The notes beneath the pieces are model-generated. The model did not search any database and was not told the DNA's origin. It saw nothing but the letters and a program-made list of their open reading frames with translations. The translations under genes and the position numbers were made by a program. A stretch of DNA of 12,465 nucleotides from CAZNYG01 sp964577205 (GTDB taxonomy: Bacteria; Elusimicrobiota; Endomicrobiia; Endomicrobiales; CAIRNS01): assembly GCA_964577205.1 (NCBI GenBank), contig CAZNYG010000060.1, positions 1 to 12,465 on the forward strand, given 5' to 3'. Shown here piece after piece: positions 5,773 through 10,763 of this stretch. The number at the start of each line of letters is the position of its first letter. Position 1 is the first letter of the stretch.

Positions 5773-6030
5773 ATGTCCCTTCTTGACATTATCGGTATAG
5801 CGGCCGGCACGCTTACCACGCTGTCATTCCTGCCCCAGGTCATCAAGGCGTGGAGATCGAAGTCTGTCAAAGATATCTCCCTGGGCATGTACGCGATATT
5901 CTCCCTCGGACTGGCGCTCTGGATCATGTACGGCGTCATCGTCCGCTCGATCCCGATCATCGCCGCGAACTCCGCGACGCTGGGGCTTGCCGGGGTCATT
6001 ATTTTTCTAAAACTGAAACATGACGAATAA
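5773..6030 (+). CDS. SemiSWEET-type (PQ-loop/MtN3) membrane transporter
   Basis: The 85-residue product has three predicted membrane helices (about 4-20, 38-58 and 61-80) and the diagnostic PQ motif at 21-22 (SFLPQVIKAWRSKSVKDIS), followed by the typical ISLGMY stretch and WIMYG. SemiSWEETs are half-size relatives of eukaryotic SWEET sugar carriers and work as inner-membrane homodimers; sugars are the usual substrates, but none can be assigned here. The ATG at 5773 is chosen because CAGGAG (5762-5767) lies 5 nt upstream; a longer frame from 5707 would start inside the repeat. It is the second half-size transporter in this gene group. Confidence 0.88.
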   Translation: MSLLDIIGIAAGTLTTLSFLPQVIKAWRSKSVKDISLGMYAIFSLGLALWIMYGVIVRSIPIIAANSATLGLAGVIIFLKLKHDE

Positions 6031-6072
6031 TGAGCAGTGCTTGTCATTCCCGGGTGTCACTATCTGTGTCTT

Positions 6073-6101
6073 ACCCACAATTCCCTTCTCCCATTGTGGG
6101 T
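6073..6101. repeat. Perfect 9-bp inverted repeat downstream of the SemiSWEET gene
   Basis: ACCCACAAT (6073-6081) and ATTGTGGGT (6093-6101) flank an 11-nt pyrimidine-rich loop, about 43 nt after the SemiSWEET stop. No T tract follows directly (TGAGTCTTTG). It sits in a 295-bp spacer (6031-6325) built of repeat fragments; a GTCATTCCCGGGTGTCA stretch at about 6044-6060 resembles the dispersed GGAATGAC/GTCATTCC repeats. I see no gene in the spacer. Confidence 0.5.
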
Positions 6102-6142
6102 GAGTCTTTGGGCCGAGACCGCGAGCGAGGAAGAAGCTTGCT

Positions 6143-6182
6143 CTCACCCTACCCTCTCCCTGACAGGGAGAGGGTGAACAAA
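6143..6182. repeat. CTCACCCT-type palindromic repeat, copy 1
   Basis: ACCCTCTCCCT (6151-6161) and AGGGAGAGGGT (6165-6175) form a perfect 11-bp hairpin with a GAC loop, preceded by CTCACCCT and followed by AACAAA. A diverged direct copy lies at 10675-10715. Repeats of this type are widespread in bacterial intergenic regions. Confidence 0.7.
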
Positions 6183-6325
6183 ACTACATGCTATTTATCG
6201 ACGATATCGCAATAATTGCAGGTATGCCACAGATAGAGTCCTTCGGGGATGACACCAAAAACAGTTGCGGCACGGTCTGCATGTAAAGAGAAGCTGGATG
6301 AATTCGCCTCAGTATAGGAAATAAA

Positions 6326-7000
6326 ATGGACCCGAAAACACATTACGAAGAACTGAAGGAAATTTCGTTAAAGGAAGGCATCGTTCTTTTCGGCGTGGCG
6401 GATATTGTGCCGATAAGGGATGCCTTCGTCCTGCCCGAAGGCCTTTCGCGAAGGTTCCCTTTCGGCATTTCCCTCGGTTTCCGGCTTGCCCGGGCAATTT
6501 TTGAGACCATCGAGGACGCGCCAAGCCAGATGTACTATTTCCATTATCAGCGGGCCAACATGCTGCTGGACCAGGCCGCGTTGAAAATTACGTCTTATAT
6601 TCAGGAAAAGGGATACGACGCGCTGCCGATCCCGGCGTCACAGATCATTGACTGGGATAAACAGCTGGGAGCGCTCTCGCACCGTGAGATCGCCCGGCTG
6701 GCGGGCCACGGCTGGTACGGCAGGAATAATCTGCTGGTGAACGAACATTACGGCAGCCAGGTACGGTATGTGACCGTACTTGCCGATCTCCCTTTGACGA
6801 CGGACGCGCCGGCGCGGGGGGATTGCGGTTCATGCCATGCGTGCGTGGCACTGTGCCCGGCTCACGCGATTTCCGAAACTGGGTTCGACCGCGATGCCTG
6901 TCACCAGAAACTGAAAGAGTTCACCAGGATCCAGCGCATCGGCCAGATGATCTGCGGCGTCTGTTTAAAATGCTGCCCGGGCTTAAAAACAGTGCGATAA
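6326..7000 (+). CDS. QueG-like double [4Fe-4S] protein, short form
   Basis: The product (224 residues) matches the core of epoxyqueuosine reductase QueG, the cobalamin and iron-sulfur enzyme that makes queuosine at tRNA position 34. It has HREIARLAGHGWYGRNN (119-135), the counterpart of QueG's AGxGWxGK region, then VTVLADLPL, the first cluster motif CGSCHACVALCP (167-178), Cys192 and CGVCLKCCP (210-218), giving CxxCxxCxxxCP and C...CxxCxxxCP ligands for two clusters. It ends right after the second cluster, so it lacks the C-terminal HEAT-like part of full QueG (310-380 residues), and the N-terminal half is also reduced. It may be a true QueG, or a paralogue with another reductive role. AGGAA (6316-6320) lies 5 nt before the ATG. 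Confidence 0.75.
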   Translation: MDPKTHYEELKEISLKEGIVLFGVADIVPIRDAFVLPEGLSRRFPFGISLGFRLARAIFETIEDAPSQMYYFHYQRANMLLDQAALKITSYIQEKGYDALPIPASQIIDWDKQLGALSHREIARLAGHGWYGRNNLLVNEHYGSQVRYVTVLADLPLTTDAPARGDCGSCHACVALCPAHAISETGFDRDACHQKLKEFTRIQRIGQMICGVCLKCCPGLKTVR

Positions 7001-7072
7001 GGCAGTGCTGAGAGACAGTGCAAAAAAATGCAGAGGTCATTTTTTAAAGACGTGTTGCTTGTCGTTCACTAA

Positions 7073-7104
7073 TGAACAAGTGAACTATTGAACTAACGAA
7101 CGCC
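7073..7104 (+). repeat. Octanucleotide tandem repeat upstream of rsmG
   Basis: Four 8-bp units follow each other: TGAACAAG, TGAACTAT, TGAACTAA and CGAACGCC. The array ends just before the rsmG ribosome-binding site. GTTCACT (7064-7070) before it is complementary to AGTGAAC (7079-7085) within it. A related TGAACNNN array lies at the xerC start (10519-10550). Confidence 0.65.
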
Positions 7105-7117
7105 GTTGAGAGGTTTT

Positions 7118-7870
7118 ATGTCAATTCCTGACGAATTGTGGCTTCAATGGCGGGAGTTTGTGGAGAAAAGTTTCGCCATCCTTGTCAGCGAAACCCAGAT
7201 GGAACAATTTAAAACCTTTCTCGCGGCGCTGGTCGAGTGGAACGAAAAGATGAACCTTGTTTCGTTCCATTCACAGGAAGAGATCCTCTGGCGTCATTTC
7301 GCCGATTCGCTCGCCGGCGCGTACATGATCCGGAAATATCTCCCCTGCCCCGAAAGAACAGACGTTATCGACATCGGGACAGGCGCGGGATTCCCCGGCA
7401 TACCGGTCAAGATCGTACTGCCGGATATCCGTTTAACGCTGCTCGAATCGATCACAAAGAAATGCGCGTTCATGGAAGAGGCGATTAACCGTCTGGGATT
7501 TAATAACGTTTCGATCGTCAACGACCGGGCCGAAGTCATCGGGCAGACACCGGCTCACCGCGCGTCGTACAACGCAGTGCTTTCCCGCGCCGTGGCAAAG
7601 TTCTCCCCCAACCTTGAGATTGCCGTGCCTCTCGCGCGCCGCGAAGGCCGCGCCTTCATTTTCAAAACCGAATCGGCCGCGACCGGCCCCGAAGGCCTCC
7701 CGTCAGTCGGAAAAGCGCTCGCCACACTGAAAGCCGCGCCTGACGACCGCTTCTGCTATACCCTCCCCGGCACGGACCACCGCTACTGCATCCTATCATT
7801 CAAAAAAACTTCCGACACCCCCCCGCAATACCCCCGCCGCGTCGGAATACCCGAAAAGAAACCGCTGTAA
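7118..7870 (+). CDS. rsmG: 16S rRNA (guanine(527)-N7)-methyltransferase RsmG
   Basis: RsmG (GidB) uses S-adenosylmethionine to methylate N7 of G527 in 16S rRNA. The 250-residue product has the N-terminal helical part with LVEWNEKMNLVS (38-49) and HFADSL (60-65), the SAM-binding motif DIGTGAGFPGIP (85-96), LLESITKKCAFM (108-119), NDRAE (135-139), the LSRAVAKF motif (155-162) and the C-terminal YPRRVGIPEKKPL. This is a little longer than the usual 205-240 residues. The ATG at 7118 is preferred because GAGAGG (7108-7113) precedes it; a TTG at 7106 would overlap that site. Together with mnmG it forms the classical gidA-gidB pair, here separated by the SemiSWEET and QueG-like genes and by repeats. 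Confidence 0.97.
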   Translation: MSIPDELWLQWREFVEKSFAILVSETQMEQFKTFLAALVEWNEKMNLVSFHSQEEILWRHFADSLAGAYMIRKYLPCPERTDVIDIGTGAGFPGIPVKIVLPDIRLTLLESITKKCAFMEEAINRLGFNNVSIVNDRAEVIGQTPAHRASYNAVLSRAVAKFSPNLEIAVPLARREGRAFIFKTESAATGPEGLPSVGKALATLKAAPDDRFCYTLPGTDHRYCILSFKKTSDTPPQYPRRVGIPEKKPL

Positions 7871-7980
7871 TATAACTCGGGAAACAAACGCAAAATAGGG
7901 GACGGAGTCAGGTAATTAGGTAATGAAGCCTGTAACGCGTTCGTACTCTCGGAGTCGTGAGCTGTGAATCAGGGGGTTGT

Positions 7981-8379
7981 ATGATCATTACTCTTTCGAT
8001 TTCGACGGAAAGGCGGAGCGAGTTTGTTGATATTACCGACGAGGTGCAGCGTATGATCACCTCTTCGGGCGTCAAAGATGGCATCTGTCACGTCTATACG
8101 ACGCATACGACTGCCGGCATTGTCATCAACGAGCACGCGGATACCGACGTTGTGAGGGACATAAACAAAATGCTGGACAAGCTGGTCCCATGGATCGACG
8201 GTTATGACCACGCCGAAGGGAATTCAGCCGCGCACATAAAAGCCAGCCTTACCGGAACGTCGCAGACGATCTTTATCGAGAAAGGGAAGCTCAAGCTGGG
8301 GACGTGGCAGGGGATCTTTTTCGCGGAGTTCGACGGCCCCCGAAAGCGCGAAGTGTTGGTAAAAATAATCAAAGACTAA
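7981..8379 (+). CDS. yjbQ: UPF0047 family protein YjbQ
   Basis: The 132-residue product is a complete UPF0047/YjbQ protein. It shows HTTAGIVINEHAD (41-53), the His-rich HAEGNSAAHIKASLTG (73-88) and the C-terminal GTWQGIFFAEFDGPRKREV, all family hallmarks; the conserved histidines and glutamates are thought to bind metal. Members can give weak thiamine-phosphate-synthase activity, but the physiological role is unsettled. The ATG at 7981 is supported by AGGGGG (7971-7976) 4 nt upstream; a longer frame from 7957 would include that site. The 110-bp gap from rsmG holds no gene, and the gene converges on the UBA-like gene. Confidence 0.93.
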   Translation: MIITLSISTERRSEFVDITDEVQRMITSSGVKDGICHVYTTHTTAGIVINEHADTDVVRDINKMLDKLVPWIDGYDHAEGNSAAHIKASLTGTSQTIFIEKGKLKLGTWQGIFFAEFDGPRKREVLVKIIKD

Positions 8380-8391
8380 AAGCATTCTTCC

Positions 8392-8499
8392 GGTGTCAGA
8401 CTTGCTTTAATTGCGCAGATTATTGAAGGCATGACGATATTCATGGCTGAATTTCGATCAGTCACGCGAAACAAACGCAATTAAAGCAAGTCTGACACC
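8392..8499. repeat. 108-bp element with perfect 24-bp terminal inverted repeats
   Basis: The 24 bases at 8392-8415, beginning GGTGTCAGACTTGC, are exactly complementary to 8476-8499, ending GCAAGTCTGACACC. Between them is a 60-bp centre with a smaller imperfect dyad (TGAC at 8432-8435, GTCA at 8461-8464). It encodes nothing. It starts 12 nt after yjbQ and ends 36 nt before the stop of the convergent gene. It looks like a miniature inverted-repeat or REP-doublet (REPIN-like) element mobilised in trans. The perfect arms suggest recent arrival or selection for folding. Confidence 0.8.
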
Positions 8500-8532
8500 A
8501 GGTGGTGACACCAGGTGGAGCACCGGGTGGAG
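8496..8532. repeat. Three tandem CACC(A/G)GGTGG units
   Basis: CACCAGGTGGTGA (8496-8508), CACCAGGTGGAG (8509-8520) and CACCGGGTGGAG (8521-8532) are consecutive 12-13-bp units, each with a CACC/GGTG dyad. The first overlaps the end of the 108-bp inverted-repeat element, so the array may have grown from its border. It ends 3 bp before the stop of the minus-strand gene. Confidence 0.6.
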
Positions 8533-8535
8533 TTT

Positions 8536-9423
8536 TTAAAAGGGGATGATTTTTTTCCACCAGGGCTGGGTGCGGGCTTCGAGGAGTTTGACGCGCATGC
8601 CGGGAGAAACACGGGCGATGCCAATGATGCCTGGAGCATAGTGGACAAGGACGTCGGCTTTTTCTCCCTCGACGGCGACTTTTTTGACTACCGCGGGAAG
8701 ACCGTCGCGGCGTCCCCCGATAAGGTGGGCAAGGTAGTGAGCGATATCCCGCGTGTCGGTTATCTGCGAGACGATGACATCCCCGTTATTGAGGCGTCCC
8801 GCCTCTTTTCCGTTATCATCTTCTATGAGGTCCACTTCCAGGCGCACACCTCCCGGTTCGTCCGTGACTGGCGCTTTCGCGTTGGAGGTAACACCTTCGT
8901 TGTCCGGCATCTGGCGGAACTGAGCCAGGTTGAGTTCTTCGCAGCGTAGCGAGACCATCACTTTTTCGGCTGAGAAGAACTGGGCCAGCAGGCCCGAAAG
9001 CTCTTTTTCGTCGCATTTGACCAGGGAGGCGCGGTGGCCGGTGAGAAAACTCCTAAGCTTTTCTTCAACGCCCTGCGTGTAGTCGGGCAGGCTGCCGCTG
9101 TCGAGACGGTATGAGAATATCACTTTTTCAAGCGAATACCAGTCCATCTCGGGGGAATTTTCATAAAGCGCGGGATTATAGGAGATGACCGTGCTGAGGC
9201 GGAGTATATCCTGCGCCTTGGCGTTGATGACGATCAGCACAAGGCCGTAGAGGTTCTTGTCGGAAAAATACAGCTTCCCTTTGACCGCGTAGATATGGCG
9301 TAAAAGGCTGCCGATCGTCCTGATCGCTTTCTCAAGGTCGTTGTCGGCAAGCTGCAGCGCCAGTTCCGCTTCTCCCTGTTCGCAGCCCGTCTCTTCCATC
9401 AGAAGTTTCGCGTTCTCTTGCAT
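8536..9423 (-). CDS. Protein of unknown function with N-terminal UBA-like domain
   Basis: The 295-residue product has no family I can name. Residues 4-38 (NAKLLMEETGCEQGEAELAL followed by QLADNDLEKAI) look like the three-helix UBA-like fold found in EF-Ts and the NAC alpha subunit: a helix, a turn with GC, a second helix and an LxxxxxDLEKAI third helix. The rest is soluble, without signal peptide or membrane spans. A middle region (about 45-170) is followed by a flexible acidic linker (about 180-195) and a valine/glycine-rich C-terminal region (about 195-285) ending in KKIIPF. The ATG is needed to keep the first helix, but no ribosome-binding site precedes it. It lies downstream of topA and xerC on the same strand, beyond a 180-bp repeat spacer. 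A ribosome- or chaperone-related role is only a guess from the UBA-like part. Confidence 0.75.
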   Translation of the reverse strand: MQENAKLLMEETGCEQGEAELALQLADNDLEKAIRTIGSLLRHIYAVKGKLYFSDKNLYGLVLIVINAKAQDILRLSTVISYNPALYENSPEMDWYSLEKVIFSYRLDSGSLPDYTQGVEEKLRSFLTGHRASLVKCDEKELSGLLAQFFSAEKVMVSLRCEELNLAQFRQMPDNEGVTSNAKAPVTDEPGGVRLEVDLIEDDNGKEAGRLNNGDVIVSQITDTRDIAHYLAHLIGGRRDGLPAVVKKVAVEGEKADVLVHYAPGIIGIARVSPGMRVKLLEARTQPWWKKIIPF

Positions 9424-9445
9424 AGATTTATTAAAAGCAACAACA

Positions 9446-9601
9446 AGCTATCAGCTTTCAGCACTCAGCTGTCAGCAAAAAAATCAGTCAAAAGCGATAC
9501 GGGATGACAAAAACGGTTATTGCAACAGAACCAGTCTCTCAGACTCCATAACCCGCGTGCCTTTGCCATTGCTGATGGCTGAAAGCTGATATCTGAAAGC
9601 T
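9446..9601. repeat. 156-bp element with heptad-repeat inverted ends
   Basis: The 32 bases at 9446-9477 pair with 9570-9601 at 25 of 32 positions. Each arm is itself a tandem heptad: TCAGCNN repeated four times on the left (9451-9478) and the complementary GCTGANN on the right (9571-9598). The 92-bp centre has no ORF. The element fills almost all of the gap between xerC (stop 4 bp away) and the UBA-like gene. Its build resembles the element at 1136-1343. Confidence 0.65.
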
Positions 9602-9605
9602 TATG

Positions 9606-10526
9606 TTACGCCCTCGGGAACGCTTTGTCGTATACTTTCTTCAGGCTTTCCGCAGTGACATGCGTATATATCTGCGTCGTGACGATGCTTTTATGTCCGA
9701 GCATTTCCTGGACGCTGCGCAGGTCGCAGCCGCGGTCCAGCAGATGCGTCGCGAACGAATGCCTCAGGGTATGCGGAGTGATCTTTTTCCCTTCGCACGC
9801 TTTGATGAGCCATTGATGCAGCGCCTTTCTCGCTCCCCGCGTGCTGATGCGCCCGCCTTTATAATTGAGAAAAAGAGCGTTTGACGTCCCTGAGACAAGC
9901 CCGTCCCGCCGGACCGATCCAAGGACCTCGTCGCGCGCTTTCATGTAATCATGGACCGCCTCAAGGCTCACGGGACCCACCGGAACGATGCGTTCCCTGT
10001 TGCCTTTGCCCCACACGCGGACCAGCTCCCCCATGAAATCCACGTCGGTAACATTCAACCCGGTCAGTTCTTCAATGCGCAGGCCGCCGCAATACAGGAG
10101 TTCCAGCATGGCCCGGTCGCGCGGCGGCACTTCCGGCTGGTTGAACAAAGCGCGGATCTCCTGCTCGGTCAGAAAAACGGGGATGCGTTTTTCCGTCTTG
10201 GGCGAAGAAAGGTAAAGGAACGGATTTTTTTCTATTATGCCCTCGCGGGCGAGGTACTTGTAGAACGAACGCAGTGCGGCTATCTTCCGCAGGGCGGACG
10301 AGCGGCGCAGCCTCCGGTTCTGCAGAAAAGCAAAGTAATCGCGCAGCATCAGGCGTTCCGCGCGCGTGGCGGCCGTCGCCGGATAATTGTCCCGCATGAA
10401 ACCGTAGAAATCGATCAGATCGGTGCCGTAAGCGGTAAGCGTATGGTGGGAATAATTACGCTCCGCCCGGAGATACTGCAGAAATTCCCGGGCATGCCGG
10501 TCGAGTTTCAGGGGAACGGGGTTCAT
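9606..10526 (-). CDS. xerC: Tyrosine site-specific recombinase XerC/XerD family
   Basis: Xer recombinases resolve chromosome dimers at dif during division. From the ATG at 10526 the product has 306 residues, the family norm. The N-terminal SAM-like core-binding domain covers about 8-95 (REFLQYLRAERNYSHHTL; FYKYLAREGIIEKNP). The catalytic domain shows Arg150 (LRIEEL), Lys174 (GKGNRERIVP), His252 and Arg255 (HTLRHSFATHLLD), His278 (LGHKS) and the nucleophile Tyr287 (QIYTHV), a complete active site. The frame is open further upstream, but that part is octanucleotide repeat and non-conserved sequence, so the start after the repeat is preferred; no ribosome-binding site is visible. The topA-xerC order is common in bacteria and favours XerC over XerD. 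Confidence 0.93.
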   Translation of the reverse strand: MNPVPLKLDRHAREFLQYLRAERNYSHHTLTAYGTDLIDFYGFMRDNYPATAATRAERLMLRDYFAFLQNRRLRRSSALRKIAALRSFYKYLAREGIIEKNPFLYLSSPKTEKRIPVFLTEQEIRALFNQPEVPPRDRAMLELLYCGGLRIEELTGLNVTDVDFMGELVRVWGKGNRERIVPVGPVSLEAVHDYMKARDEVLGSVRRDGLVSGTSNALFLNYKGGRISTRGARKALHQWLIKACEGKKITPHTLRHSFATHLLDRGCDLRSVQEMLGHKSIVTTQIYTHVTAESLKKVYDKAFPRA

Positions 10527-10550
10527 GGGTTCATGAGTTGATGGGTTCAT
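10519..10550 (-). repeat. Octanucleotide tandem repeat spanning the xerC start
   Basis: On the minus strand four 8-bp units run from 10550 to 10519: ATGAACCC, ATCAACTC, ATGAACCC, ATGAACCC, with a degenerate fifth unit upstream (10551-10558). Three of the four carry an ATG. The last ATG (10526) is the preferred xerC start; the one at 10550 is in frame with it, and the one at 10534 runs into TGA after three codons. The TGAACNNN core matches the array before rsmG. Confidence 0.7.
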
Positions 10551-10674
10551 GGGCTGAGAGAACAGTAAAGACAAAAGCCCGGCCAGTGCTCCAGACCGTG
10601 CGCAAATCAGGCATGATTGCTTCAACTGCCGCGCCGGCTAAAGCCGTCGCCTACCACTTCGAGGGAAAGGTACC

Positions 10675-10715
10675 CTCACCCTGCCCTCTCCCTGACAAGG
10701 GCGAGGGATAACAAA
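10675..10715. repeat. CTCACCCT-type palindromic repeat, copy 2
   Basis: CTCACCCT is followed by a hairpin of CCCTC (10684-10688) with GAGGG (10703-10707) and CCCT (10690-10693) with AGGG (10698-10701), then AACAAA. It is a direct, diverged relative of 6143-6182. The rest of the topA-xerC spacer (10551-10756) is also repeat-like, including GCCGGCTAAAGCC near 10633-10645, with no gene seen. Confidence 0.65.
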
Positions 10716-10730
10716 TCCGATTTCTATAAC

Positions 10731-10763
10731 TCGAGAACACGAGAACGCCGTTATATTTATTCC
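10731..10763 (-). repeat. Dispersed repeat, copy 2 (covers the topA stop)
   Basis: Read on the minus strand, this is GGAATAAAT (10763-10755) followed by the 24-bp core (10754-10731) that is identical to 5693-5716; copy 1 has one extra C between the two parts. The topA stop codon TAA (10759-10757) lies within it, so the repeat forms the end of the gene. Confidence 0.85.

Noticed and set aside
6030..6215. Plus-strand 61-residue open frame after the SemiSWEET gene
   Set aside because: It consists of palindromic repeat sequence and has no ribosome-binding site.
7005..7118. tRNA or CRISPR in the short spacers
   Set aside because: No cloverleaf or TTCGA-type T-loop was found in any spacer, and the tandem repeats are far too short and unspaced to be CRISPR.
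7881..8480. Shared 13-bp word GAAACAAACGCAA at 7881-7893 and 8468-8480 flanking yjbQ
   Set aside because: About one exact 13-bp match is expected by chance in a window of this size, so it does not show that yjbQ sits within a mobile unit.
8515..8949. Plus-strand open frame opposite the UBA-like gene
   Set aside because: It begins in the CACC-GGTG repeat and reads antisense to a longer, better-composed minus-strand gene.
9606..10625. Upstream TTG start for xerC giving 339 residues
   Set aside because: The extra 33 residues come from octanucleotide repeat and nonconserved sequence; the family length is met by the ATG at 10526.
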